Source of the DNA: Acanthochromis polyacanthus
Lineage: Eukaryota > Chordata > Actinopteri > Pomacentridae
Reading direction: 5' to 3'
DNA length: 64,000 bases
Assembly: GCF_021347895.1 (NCBI RefSeq)
Contig: NC_067113.1
Location: 46,849,474 to 46,913,473, forward strand
The notes under the pieces were generated by a model. It did no database searches and had not been told where the DNA came from. It saw only the letters and a list, made by a program, of their open reading frames with translations. Shown piece after piece: positions 13,750 to 24,614 of the stretch; the stretch's first letter is position 1, and each line of letters opens with the position of its first letter. Both the position numbers and the translations under genes were made by a program.

Positions 13750-13819
13750 ATCAGAAAGTGGCAAGAGTCAAGAGGAAACTCCTGCACAAGACGAAATGAA
13801 CGTGAGGAGATTCTGCAGG
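13750..13819 (+). other. ascl4: ascl4 leader exon, predicted
   Basis: A donor TGCAGG|GTGAGA at 13820 and the acceptor TTTATAG at 13898 define a 79-bp intron just before the start codon. The exon start is a guess from the TATA-like element. Confidence 0.4.
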
Positions 13820-13902
13820 GTGAGATGAGATTATGATGCAGAATTATTTGAATATTAATTTGATTTATATTTTTGTGTCTTCTTATATTTGTTTATAGGA
13901 AG

Positions 13903-14409
13903 ATGTCTTATCACAGTAAGGAATTCATGGATCATGTTGCCTTCGTGCCTCCTCTGGCTCTCCACGGCATCTCCATGGATAACAGCGGTGCGCACTACAG
14001 AGACGCGCTCCGGCTCGGACTGCCCTTCCACCTGGACGCTGCCTACCTGGACCCCGGCCAGAGGTCCCCCTACAGACGCTTGTCATACTTCCCCTTCGGT
14101 GTGTGTGATTATTCCTTCGAGCCCGCGTTTATCCGCAAAAGGAACGAACGGGAGCGCCACCGGGTGCGCTGCGTAAACGAGGGTTACGCGCGTCTCCGGG
14201 AGCATCTGCCGCAAGAGTTTGAGGACAAACGGCTCAGCAAAGTGGAGACTCTGAGGGCGGCCATCGACTACATCAAACACCTGCAGAAACTTCTGGACAT
14301 GAACGTCTCCGGGATGCAGATGTCGCTTGGAGACAACCAGAGGACAGAATGCAACAGTGATGGAGAGTCCAAAACCAGCCTGAGCGACAGCGGGGACGCG
14401 GTTTACTAG
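13903..14409 (+). CDS. ascl4: ASCL4, achaete-scute-like bHLH transcription factor
   Basis: Single coding exon of 169 codons (168 residues). ATG at 13903 lies four bases after an acceptor TTTATAG. An in-frame ATG/GTG-like start further upstream would lie inside the intron and is disfavoured. The bHLH spans about residues 77-131: basic region RKRNERERHRVRCVNEGYAR, helix 1 ARLREHLPQ, loop, helix 2 LSKVETLRAAIDYIKHLQ. The segment before it (CDYSFEPAF) and the tail ECNSDGESK match ASCL4 rather than ASCL3, which lacks that tail. Human ASCL4 has 172 residues and is next to PRDM4, as here. Family role: nuclear proneural-type factor binding E-boxes (CANNTG) with E-protein partners; ASCL4 is associated with skin and epithelia in mammals. 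Confidence 0.94.
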   Translation: MSYHSKEFMDHVAFVPPLALHGISMDNSGAHYRDALRLGLPFHLDAAYLDPGQRSPYRRLSYFPFGVCDYSFEPAFIRKRNERERHRVRCVNEGYARLREHLPQEFEDKRLSKVETLRAAIDYIKHLQKLLDMNVSGMQMSLGDNQRTECNSDGESKTSLSDSGDAVY

Positions 14410-14510
14410 ATGTTTCTCTCAAAAACCTGCTGAATATTACACGAAGAAGGAGGAAAAAGACACAAAAGTGAAAAGACAGTGTAAGACAACGTTCTGTTCT
14501 TACAGTCGAG

Positions 14511-14516
14511 AATAAA
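14511..14516 (+). terminator. ascl4 polyadenylation signal
   Basis: AATAAA 102 nt after the stop codon, the first hexamer downstream. Confidence 0.6.
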
Positions 14517-14869
14517 ATCTACTGTAAATGAGCTTTAAATTGACCTTGAGTTTCTGCTTTTGTTGTTAACACACAGCAAACATCAGAAAAAAGCAGATAT
14601 TAAAAGCAAAAAACAACAAATGTGAGCATGGACTTTCATTCTTCACTTTTGAGGACAGTATGCTGCAAAACAATTTATTTTTTCTCACCAATTTTGCTGC
14701 ATGGTTTAGTTTCTGGTGTTATGTATTGAAATATTAAGGTTAATTTTTAAGGTCATTTCTGTTTAGCAGCAATTCTCCCGCACTAAACACTAAATAATCT
14801 TCACTGCAAAATGACAGTGGAGTCCTGGCCAGGTCGTGCAAGAAAAATTTGAATAAACCGTTTTTTTGA

Positions 14870-15960
14870 GGGACAAAGTCCTTGATAAAGAGAGTTTAGA
14901 GCACAAAAAACATGAATTTAAATTCTCTTGCATTATTGTGGACTTTGATGACTGAATAATCAGGGATTTAAATTAAATTTCCACCTTTTAGACCTCTAAA
15001 TTAAGGAATCAAAAGTAGGAAGTCATTTTTTAGTGTGCAGTATAAATGTTAGGGCTTTCTTTTCTGAGACACACTTGTGGTGCAAACTGTTACCCACGTA
15101 AACAAGAAAAGAAATAGGGGTTAATTTTGCTTTAACTGCATAAATCCTTAGATTCGTGTATAGGTGCACAAGGGTCCAGCTCAACACTTGATCTCTTGTT
15201 AAAAGAAAAAGTAAGTGAACAAATCAACCCATAATTTTATTTCTTACATATTATTGTGCAATAAAAAACTTGCCATTTTCAGAGCTCTAAATTGAGAAAC
15301 CAACAGATTCCTGCAAAAGAGACATTTTTGTTTCAAAATTGTGGAATCTACATCGTATAACTTTCCTATCTTACATAACTGTTTTATGCAAACTGATATA
15401 TTTCAGAAATGATGTAAATAATAAGGCAATAATAGCTGTCCTTTTAAATAAGATACGTCCTTAGATATGTTAAAGTGTGCATGGGAGACAATCATTATTC
15501 ATTTCAATTAAATTTCTTCATTCAAAAACTGGAAATTAAGGAACTAAACCTGCAAAAAAAAGAGAAACATTTTTGATTATCCAATCTAAATATCATGTCT
15601 CTCCTTTCTTAGACAAACTTTCTGTGCAAACTGGGGCTCATATATTGCCAAAACCATGAAAATATGCATAAAAATAGAGGTTATGTGCCAATAGGGACAA
15701 GTTGAACACTTAATCTCTTTCTTAAAGGAGAAGTAGTGCGCAAATTAGGCTATTATTTCAAAGTTATTGCATTATTGTGGACTTTAATGGCCTAATCATC
15801 TCTAATGATTTCTGCCTTTCAGAGCTCTAAACTGAAGAACAACAGCAGAAAGTCTGTGTAAAAGTTTATTTGACAAACATTTTGTGCAAACTAGGGCCTA
15901 TATAAACCTAAAAGCTTGAAAACAAACATAAAAATTGGACCTAATTGTCCATTTAAGTGG
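14870..15960. repeat. Degenerate ~240-300-bp tandem array downstream of ascl4
   Basis: Four diverged copies in the same orientation. Two anchors recur in step: TCTAAATT(G/A)A-type motifs near 14990, 15280, 15525 and 15820, and GTGCAAACT-type motifs near 15068, 15374, 15614 and 15871. A third anchor (GCATTATTGTGGACTTT) appears at about 14931 and 15769. No coding potential. Confidence 0.65.
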
Positions 15961-16239
15961 TTAAATCATGTAGAATAATATGCATTTGTATAGTTTGTCT
16001 GAACTTTTCTAATGCATGCTTCTGATGCATTTGTAAATAGACTAAGGCGATGCCTTCTTTTCCACTGGTGCCACTCGATGTTCTTTTTTTTCCCAAACAG
16101 TTTCTTTTTGACTTGTCACAGCACAAAAACAAGGTGTGAAACTAAAAGTCTTGTCCTGTTTGGTGTATAAATGGCCACTTGTAGTGAACATTATATGACA
16201 ATAATAGTCTTAATTGGTAACTTAGAAGTCGTATCTCAA

Positions 16240-16470
16240 ACCTGAAGCCTCTATCCCGTGTAGTTTATTTTCTCAGTTACCTGAGTGCTCTTCAAAGACC
16301 ACCTACTTATTGTACATCACCTCGGGGTTCTCAGGAAGTTTTTCTCTCCTAATAGCTTCAGGAATGCATTTATCAAGGAGCCCTCAGCCTCTTAGCAACA
16401 ACACATCGACTTCACTCTATTTGCCTGTTTTTGCTTCCCACCTCCGCTGACCTGCACGGAAACCAATTTT
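16240..16470. other. Complex non-repetitive island 2 kb past ascl4
   Basis: Balanced-composition sequence without stop-free frames, standing out from AT-rich flanks. It could be a conserved non-coding enhancer, but this cannot be judged without alignment. Confidence 0.25.
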
Positions 16471-17277
16471 CAGCCTTATCAAAATCACAAATTAAATGAA
16501 AAAAAGGAAACATGATATTGCATACTAGTAAAATGGGATTGGAGAAACCAGCAGAGTGCAGTGGAAGTGAACCATATCACTATGGAAGAATGGCATTGAT
16601 ACCCATGAAGGCATGACAAACCCCCAACAAAATGTGTTTGGCAGAGCAGTATGTGAATTAGACCCAATAATTAGTCAAGTGCTGGTACCCTGGGCTTGAT
16701 GGTTCACTGGTGCTGTGAAGATAGAAAACATGAAGCTACTTAAATGAAAGCCTCCGCCATAATGGATGTTTTCTTTTCGGTAGCGCACGGGCTGATTCTA
16801 ATCTGATTCCTGCACGGATTCCTCACAGGCATTTTTCTATTCTACTGTAAAAGTTGTTGCCTATGCATGCAACAGATTTAATCCCGAGGACGGGAAAGAG
16901 AAGGTTGCAGGGAATTATCAGGATTACAGTTTAATTCCATTCTACTTGTGGCATTATGTCGCATGTGCTAACGTCCTACACTTTTCAACCTGATACATTT
17001 GACACAAAAACCTGCACAAAATCTTTTGCATGATTTCATCTCTTAGTTCCACTGACCTTCTTACACAATGACTGTATGTCGGTCAGGAAGAGCGAGGAAA
17101 TAGCGGATTTGATAGATTTATTTTCAAAGACACTGTAGTGTGGTTGGGCACTGAAGTTCAGACTAACAACAACATGTCATCCAGACACACAGGGCCACCA
17201 TGAGCCCGATAGTAAACACTTGAAGACAGTGACAATGCAGCTCAGTTTGTAGGGACAAACAAGATTTTAAAAAATGT

Positions 17278-17657
17278 GAAAACAGAGAAGGCTGCACAGT
17301 GGAGTAGTGGTTAGCACTTTCGCCTTGCAGCAAGAAGATCCCCGGTTGAAATCGTGGGGTGGGGCTGGGATCTTTCTGCATGGAGTTTGCATGTTCTCCC
17401 TGTGCATGTGTGGGTTTTCTCCGGGCACTCCGGCTTCCTCCCACAGTCCAAAAATATGCTAAGGTTAATTGATTACTCTAAATTGCCCGTAGGTGTGAAT
17501 GTGAGTGTGCCTGTTCATCTGTATATGTAGCCTGGCGACCTGTCCAAGGTGTCCCCTGCCTTCGCCCAAGTCAGCTGAGATAGGCTCCAGCCCCCCCACG
17601 ACCCTAGAGAGGATAAAGCGGTGTATAGAGAATGGATGGATGGATGAAAACAGAGAA
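17278..17657 (+). mobile_element. SINE-like retroposon with 12-bp target duplication
   Basis: Element body 17290-17645 flanked by perfect direct repeats GAAAACAGAGAA (17278-17289 and 17646-17657). It starts with a tRNA-like head (GTAGTGGTTAGCACTTTCGC, box-B-like GGTTGAAATC), contains the well-known fish segments GTTTGCATGTTCTCCCTGTG and CTCCGG-rich DNA, and ends in an (ATGG)n tail. The duplications show target-primed insertion. Confidence 0.85.
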
Positions 17658-17761
17658 CAGATAATGTAGAATAATAAACAAAATGGAGGAGAAGCTGGTT
17701 TAAGCATACTGCATTTTAGAATTAAAATTTAAATAATGATGTTTGCGATGTTAGCTACCTG

Positions 17762-17935
17762 CTAATAAGACAAAAACATGGAGAAAATTACACTGGCTAA
17801 TCGAAAACATTAGCATGCTAGCATTGCTACCATTTGCATTTATGATATTTGTTTACTTTTGTTTAATTTTTGTTAATATTTATACTCTTTAAAACATTTT
17901 TTAATTGCTATGCACTCTGTTATTAAGAAAAGTGC
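17762..17935. repeat. Duplicated AT-rich block, copy 1
   Basis: Shares GCTAAT...GAAAATTACA...GTTAAGAAAAGTG-type landmarks in the same order with 18950-19112. Copy 1 ends where the tRNA-derived SINE begins. Confidence 0.5.
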
Positions 17936-18199
17936 TCAGTGGGTAGAGTAGCCGTCTTGTAACTGGAAGGTTGCCGGTTCGATCCTCGGCCTGTCGTGCT
18001 CACGTCGAGGTGTCCCTGAGCAAGACACCAAACCCCTAATTGCTCCTGATGGGCCGTGGTTAGCACCTTGCATGGCAGCTCCCGCCATCAGTGTGTGAAT
18101 GTGTGTGTGAATGGGTAAATGTGACATAGGTAAATGTGACATATTATGTAAAGCGCTTTGGATAAAAGCGCTATATAAATACAACCATTTACCATTTTT
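17934..18199 (+). mobile_element. tRNA-derived SINE
   Basis: Box-A-like TGGGTAGAGTAG and a consensus box B GGTTCGATCC (17976-17985) at the left, then the fish SINE body with AAGCGCTTTGGATAAAAGCG and an ATAAATAC-rich tail. Target duplications are not obvious. Confidence 0.75.
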
Positions 18200-18423
18200 A
18201 CCAAATACATTTATGACTGTTATTATTATTGTGAGCACATTAGCGTACTGAGTGTCAGAAGCTGGTTGCTTGGCTGTAAATAATAAACTACACAGTACCA
18301 ACACTGGTAAGGATAAAATGCACAAATACATTGTTGTTGTTTTTTGTTTCTATATCCTCAAACAGTGCAACTCAACACTCAACACCTTAACACTTGATAA
18401 AACAAGAAATTATTGCTTTTAGT

Positions 18424-18596
18424 CATTGGAGCTGGAGCTTGAAAGTAATTAGCAGAGCATAGCATGAAGACTAGTAGCAGGGAGAAATGGAAAACTTGGC
18501 TTGGTCAAAAGTTAAAATAAATAAATACACCAGTACAAACATTTTTCAAGAAAAAAAGGCGTATACACTTTTGATTGTTTCATATGCATATGCAGA
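18424..18596. repeat. Fish interspersed repeat (TTAGCATAAAGACTAG type), copy 1
   Basis: GGAGCTGGAGCTTGAAAG, AGCATAGCATGAAGACTAG and AACTTGGCTTGGTCAAAAGT parallel copy 2 about 206 bp away. This is a widespread teleost repeat of uncertain class. Confidence 0.6.
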
Positions 18597-18629
18597 CATT
18601 TTGCATTTTGCCTTCTTGACAATGATGAA

Positions 18630-18793
18630 AAGAAAAGCTGGAGCCAGAAGGCGATTAGCATAGCTTAGCATAAAGACTAGAAACAGTGACAACTTGCACA
18701 ACTTTGCTTTGTCAGAAGTAAATCCCCTAATAAAATAAAATACAGTTATCAACATTTCTAAAGGAAGGTCCACGTTTGTTTTATGCATAAACA
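18630..18793. repeat. Fish interspersed repeat (TTAGCATAAAGACTAG type), copy 2
   Basis: AGCTGGAGCCAGAAGGCGAT, TAGCTTAGCATAAAGACTAG and CTTTGCTTTGTCAGAAGT align with copy 1 in direct orientation. Confidence 0.65.
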
Positions 18794-18949
18794 GTGCCAA
18801 CACTTTATTATTGTTTTTAGTCATGCTAGTTGCATTATCATTTTACATTTATGCTCCACTTAGGATGAATTTACTAATACTGGTCATTTCTGTCAGCTGT
18901 AGTCTACTTTGTGGTGCTAATAATTAACAAATGCTAGCTAACACAAATG

Positions 18950-19112
18950 CTAATCAGGCAATTAACTGTGAAAATTACATTTGCTAACTTAAAAATTAGC
19001 CTGTTAGCATTTGTATTTGTTTTATTTTTGGCTGCTTCTCTTTCACCTTTACTGATGTTTTGGGTCTTTTGAATAGTTTTTCTTTACGTTAAACACTTTG
19101 TTAAGAAAAGTG
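18950..19112. repeat. Duplicated AT-rich block, copy 2
   Basis: Diverged direct copy of 17762-17935, ending in ACACTTTGTTAAGAAAAGTG. Confidence 0.5.
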
Positions 19113-20013
19113 GAATGTATATTTATTCATTAATTTTAGTCCTTTGTTGAAATGGGCAAAGAAGAACTAAAGTAACAAGATCAGGCAACACCTGCATGTG
19201 TGCCAGACACGTATCTTCTATGTGCACTCTGTATTAATCCTGATAATGTTTTCTTGTGTCTGCAAGGCTACACATTTGTGCAGGAAAGAAAATTCCTGCA
19301 AGCATGCACGATGACAAGGCAAGATAAAGTTTATCAGCTGCAGTGAGATCAGTGAGGGACCACCAGGAAAGGTTGCTGCGACGTGTCCAGACAACGAACG
19401 AACCCTCATATGGAGGACGGAAACGGAAGGAACAGGAGGAACAGGAGGGATGCTGGGTTTTTCTCTGTACGTCAAAGACAAGCACTAATGCAGTTCAGCT
19501 TTACATTTAAAAAGCACTTGATAGATATAATAATACTGGTAAATGTGTAACAGAATTAGCATATTATATGCAACTTTTGTAATTTAATTGATTTAAAATT
19601 GCTTTGATTGGGCAATATTAGCAACAATTTCGTATTAACACTGAATTACTTTGAAAATTTCAAATTATGAGTTGCACCAGATAAGTTATCTATTGTAGCA
19701 CACAGGAGTGGATGTATTTATACGCTTTTATCTAATGTAAAAACAACAATTCAACAGTGCAACAGCGTGTCTTTGTTAGCCCAAACTTCATACCACAGTT
19801 CATGATGCAGTGTTTGGGCAGTTATTTTCTGTTACTGTCCCCTTTTTTGTGCGTGTGTTTTCGGTGCCCAGTTGTCTGAAAATTACTTTCTGTTTTCATT
19901 TTCGGTAAACATGAAAATATGAGTCAAATTATTCAAAACCCTTTTAGTGAAGCTGGTTTACTACTAGTACTAGAAAGAATACAAAGAAGCAAATCATGCA
20001 TCATTTACTCTAA

Positions 20014-20019
20014 TTTATT
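20014..20019 (-). terminator. sapcd1-like polyadenylation signal
   Basis: AATAAA on the minus strand 66 nt after the stop codon. Confidence 0.5.
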
Positions 20020-20084
20020 CATTTAAATACATATTTACAAATGGCTAAATGTTGTGACAGTGAAATGTAAGCTTGCAGTGCAGC

Positions 20085-20186
20085 TCATGTGTATCTGCGT
20101 GTTTCCTGCAATTCATCGAGCTGCTCAAGGAGAGCGTCTTTTTCCAGTTCTAACAAGGAGATCTGACGATTTTTGTCACTCACTGT
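20085..20186 (-). CDS. sapcd1: sapcd1-like exon 4
   Basis: 102 nt with stop TGA at 20087-20085. Short C-terminal coiled coil LLELEKDALLEQLDELQETR. Too short to stand out by length alone, but it is joined in phase to exon 3. Confidence 0.65.
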   Translation of the reverse strand, partial: TVSDKNRQISLLELEKDALLEQLDELQETRRYT

Positions 20187-23100
20187 CTGTTAAAAAAACA
20201 CAAATGGCAAAAAGTGACAGTATTGTGCAGGTGCAAAGAGACGAATCATGAGAAAATTGTTGGAAAAGTCTGACTGACAGAAGCCATACAAACAATTGTT
20301 TAGCACTAGTTAACATTACATCAAAGTATTATTTCACAGACTGTTTCTCCTTACCTGTGTTAGTACTGAGTTGTGCCAGCGGAGGTCGCTGTCTGCCACA
20401 GCTTCAGGCAGAGAAGGGCTGCTGCTGCTCATTGCATTGGGTTCACTCATCATGGAGCCCAAAGATCCGTTCACCCGCTGGATTCGAGATCTGAGGAGGC
20501 AGGACCGAGTCTGTGCAGAATCAGAACCAGGACAGTCAGGGAGAATACAGACACCTGAAGTTACACCAGGTAAAGTTCTCAGATTCTTCAAGACAACTCT
20601 CATTGAAAGGATCACAAATGATCACAACCTCAGCTTCAATCAGCACTTCACGACTCTGCTTCAATTCTGCCATCTACGAAACATAGATATTGCCCAAAGT
20701 CAAACTAGTGTTCCACAAAAATATAATTAAATACCTCATCCACACGTTTTCTTCTGCCATCTGGGAAACTGAAACTCTAATCACCTAAATGATGCAGCAA
20801 ACACCTGATGACAGATGATTCAAAACTCAGCGGCAAGATTACTTGACAAACACCTGACCAACTTCAATCTTACACTAAAATACAGATTGGTTCCAACATT
20901 CAGTTTTTTGACTGATTGTTTCTCTACAGTCAAAAAAGTAATAAAAGGAACATATTCCCACAATTTAATGAAACTCAAAAATCAAATTTACTGATTTAGA
21001 TTATTTTGAATGGCTTGGGATGACATAATAATAGTGGTAATTACATCAACATCATATTGTGTGTAACTTAAACTCATATTTCTGCATTGGTTGATTTATA
21101 ACCTAAAGGAAGTTGTTGCAGCTTAATGGAATCGGCTTAAATTTTGTTCACCTGTTATTTCAAATTCTCTCCCCTGTATTAACATGCCTGGACGATTTCC
21201 AAAGGCTAAGACAAGCAATAAAAATACCTTTTACTGTTTAGAAAGTGGTAATTCAATCATGGTAAATAAAGAATAAATCCATTTACAATTCTCATGACTT
21301 AAAAATGTTGATTTGTTTAGGCGAGCCCAAACATTTCAGAGTGTACATCATCTAGATCTGCTCCACACCCTTGAAATTTAAAGCTTTGTTCTTCACCGAG
21401 ACCCTGAGATGCTGAGAAAATAGTTTGAATTTAAGGCTAAATTCATACAAGTAAATGACATATTCCAACTGTTTTACAATTAGAACCTAAAAACCAACAC
21501 ACCTCGAGGCCCTAACTCCAGCCCTGCTCATACCTCTGCTGCATCCCACAGACAGGAACCAAGCCCACTTTTGGCCTCGATTCTGTTCTGCCGGGACTTG
21601 TTCTCCTCCAGCCGCTGGAGGTACCAGAGACGAGCCTTCTCCAGAACCTCCAGACCAGAACACAGAGCGTCCTTCTCCTTCTCTAGGTCCTTCAGACGCT
21701 TAATCTGAAACAAGAAGTAGCAAGATTCAGTTTTTACTCTGCAAAGTTTTATGATATAGTCAGTTTAGTCATGTATATACGTTTCCATGGGTCTTTTGCT
21801 GTAACCAGGAGGTTGGACTAACAAGCTCAACTACCAGTCTGATGTAAAGCCGTGTGATCGGCACAGCGCTGCCTGTTGTCTTCCAGAGGCCCCAAGGCTT
21901 TGTGTACCAGCAGAGCTAAACTATCGAGCAGCAGGAGGCCTGTAGGTCTTTTGTCTACACTCAGCTGGATTACATGCACTTTAAATGTGCTCAGACAAAG
22001 GAAACGGTGTTACAAACACCAGGATATCATGATATACAATGGCACTGATTCACCTAACAGACCATGAGTTCAGGACATTAGAGCCGCTAATGATTTACAC
22101 TGAAACACTGTGAATTGCAAAATTGAAAACATTGAACACTATTCCTATTTAGTGCACATTAGGGGTTAAGAAAATGCACTTAATCCATTACTTAATCTGT
22201 AGTCAATAGCCTAAAATCATTCTTATTGTTTGCTAGTTACTGCTCATGATTGTAGCTTTACAGTTAGTTGAAACGTGGTTATATTAAGTCTTTAACAGGA
22301 AGCTGTGAGGACCAAACTTGTCATGTGAGAATGTGTCACTGTGATGACTGCAGCACTGAGACATGGAGCAAAGATGGAAAACAGACTGACAACAGCAGGA
22401 AAGTATAAGCAGTTTTGTTAAAGATACAGCATGAAGCATCAGTTTCCGTTGCAATCATATAAATAATTCTGTTGTCTCAAAAATAGCTATGTTGCCAGTC
22501 AACTCATCTAGTTCCCCTTCGTTCTTCGCCAAGGACACCATTACTTGAATAACAGACGTCCCCATTAAGTATTTATTTTACATATTTGTGGATACTTCTT
22601 ATATCGTTTCATATTTCTGTTTTGATTTTTACCTTTTAAGTTTTTCCTCTGTAATTAGCCACCACTTCATAGAAAAGCTTTGTGTACTTTACGTGAAATA
22701 AAGAGGGCAAAGGCTTCCTGAAGATGATTAATTTATAGTTTTTCACCATCCACAGACCAGGCTTGGTCCTCTTCTTCAGCTTACGGTGAAGTCTAATATT
22801 TATGGTAGCTGGATTTAATCCCGATTAGAGATAAAAGAGGAATTGTAGATGCGACAGACTCTTATGCATCCCTTTGGGGTTTGATACAAACAAGGAGAGC
22901 ATTCCAGATCAGCGTGGCTAATTAGAAGAACGTCCCTAACAGCAAATTTTAGAGAACAATGATTTAGAAAACTAAAAGAGATACATATAAGAGAGAAGCC
23001 TCAACTGTTTGTGTTTCCTTCCTACTGTTCACTTAAGAGAAGAAAAGGCAACTCCATAGTAAGTCTATCTCTAGTGCTGCTTAAACTTGACCTTTAGGAT

Positions 23101-24593
23101 TGGGGCCTGTTGCTTCATCAAGACCTGACACTCCTAGAGGATGGACAGCCTTTTTCTGTCAACTCCAGCTAACGTTAAGCTCAACAGCAGAGGGTGGAGC
23201 AGCTCTATCACACCTATCCTTAGCTGGAGAAGGCTGACTACAAATATATGACCATTAAATGCAGGACATTCTGACTACAGCTTACTGGGTTTTTGCCAAT
23301 AGTCTTCATACACACATTTTCACACTTACAGTTTGTTGAAGTTGTATTGAAAAGCAAACATTATGGAGTAATTGGTTTTTTTTTTTTTTTAACTTTCCAG
23401 CAAACTTGTCGGCACATCACCATACGACACCATTTCTAAATCACCCCAAGCAGCTTTTTCAAATCGGTACATTAGACAACATGTACGCAGCAGATTTATC
23501 TCTGACAGGTTGATATAAGCCAATAATAAACCAACCAACGTATTGAACAGGCTCAAGTTACCACAAAAAAACGTACAGAGCTGGATATTTTACAGTTGAA
23601 CCTGTCTCTTACTTCTTTTGGACAAAGTATAAAGTGGTGATACAGTTTGAAACTATACCATTTATATTTCTGTACTTTAGTTTCCCTTCATTTATGGTTT
23701 CATGTATTGTCTGATATTGGACAGGATAATTTCTTAAATGTCTCTGAAGTCAGTGGCATTATGCCTATAGCTACAACAACTAAACTAATGGAGTCACTTG
23801 ATAATCAAATATTTATTAAGGTCATTTCTGGAGACAAAATCTCTCCAAAGTGTTGCTTAAATATTTTGAATAAAATCACTCGGGGACATAAGGACGTTTT
23901 GATGGATTGTCTTCTTACATCTCATAGAAAAGGCAACATTAATTTATTAGATGACTGCTGTATTAATTATTAGTGAATTTAATGAGTAGATTCTGGTGAT
24001 TATTTTGATTACCAGATAGGAATTCAAAGATCTGTATTTCAGTTGTTATTGCACTTTGGGGCGCCTTCCTCGGTAGCTTGTTCTAGCTTGTACTTACAGT
24101 GAGCTGCATAATGTACATATGCACTGTATAATCAACCAAATTTGATCTTGGGCTCCTCAAATCAACTACAGAAATATGTAAGTTTTGTAAGCCCAAAGGG
24201 ACACAAAGCTTTTTTTTTTTTTTTTTTTTAGCATCCGGCACATCTGTGTGTACAAAATGACTCAAATTATGCATTTAAATGACACATTTCAGAAGAGAAG
24301 AAAAGGTCATGTTGTTGTAAAATTGGTAGAATGCATCAAACAGGTGACATTTTTATTAATACATGAGGTAGTAAATGCTTGAATTGATATTCTGGATGTG
24401 ATCTTGTTTGTTTTGAAGCACATGATGTGACATGACAGCTGATTAGAGTCTCTAATTCTGGACAAAACAAGCAGAAAACGAACTCGATCCTCACCCATAG
24501 GTAGAAGCGCAGTGCGTCCAGGCTGTAGAGGCTGGTCTTTAGCGGGATGATAACCACAGTGTAGGAGGCAGAACCAGAGGAAGGACAGGCCAT
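20085..24593 (-). CDS. sapcd1: SAPCD1-like protein (suppressor APC domain family), complete
   Basis: Four exons in phase 0 throughout: 24593-24495, 21704-21534, 20510-20355, 20186-20085, giving 528 nt and 175 residues plus stop. N-terminus YTVVIIPLKTSLYSLDALRFYLW aligns with the SAPCD1 start. Exon 2 (IKRLKDLEKEKDALCSGLEV, RLWYLQRLEENKSRQNRI) is a heptad-patterned coiled coil typical of the domain. Exon 3 has RSRIQRVNGSLGSMM. Exon 4 is a second coiled coil (ISLLELEKDALLEQLDELQ). The start ATG at 24593 is preferred over an upstream GTG. Family members are poorly characterised; the name derives from a suppressor-of-APC domain. Identification rests on remembered similarity and could be a sister paralogue. 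Confidence 0.7.
20355..20510 (-). CDS. sapcd1: sapcd1-like exon 3
   Basis: 156 nt, 52 codons. Two AGs could act as acceptor; the upstream one (CTGCACAG) keeps phase 0. Ends RWHNSVLTQ at donor GTAAGG. Confidence 0.7.
20511..21533 (-). other. sapcd1-like intron 2
   Basis: 1.0-kb AT-rich intron without a recognised element. Confidence 0.5.
21534..21704 (-). CDS. sapcd1: sapcd1-like exon 2
   Basis: 171 nt, 57 codons; acceptor TTGTTTCAG and donor GAG|GTATGA. Encodes the main coiled coil and LGSCLWDAAE. Confidence 0.75.
21705..24494 (-). other. sapcd1-like intron 1
   Basis: 2.8-kb intron. Poly(A/T) tracts at about 23370-23390 and 24211-24229. An ORF at 23647-23973 has a TTG start and no recognisable family. 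Otherwise nothing supported. Confidence 0.5.
24495..24593 (-). CDS. sapcd1: sapcd1-like exon 1
   Basis: 99 nt, 33 codons, ending in Trp at donor GG|GTGAGG. Hydrophobic YTVVIIPL is a strand-like segment, not a signal peptide. Confidence 0.7.
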
Positions 24594-24614
24594 GGAGAGG
24601 AGCTCAGTCACTGA

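Noticed and set aside
13873..13902. Upstream extension of ascl4 by ten codons
   Set aside because: Lies before a good acceptor (TTTATAG) and would be intron; the family N-terminus fits the ATG at 13903.
17970..17990. tRNA gene
   Set aside because: Box-A and box-B motifs belong to a SINE head; no cloverleaf can be completed.
23647..23973. 108-codon ORF in the sapcd1-like intron
   Set aside because: Needs a TTG start, has no family resemblance I can recognise and no splice context.
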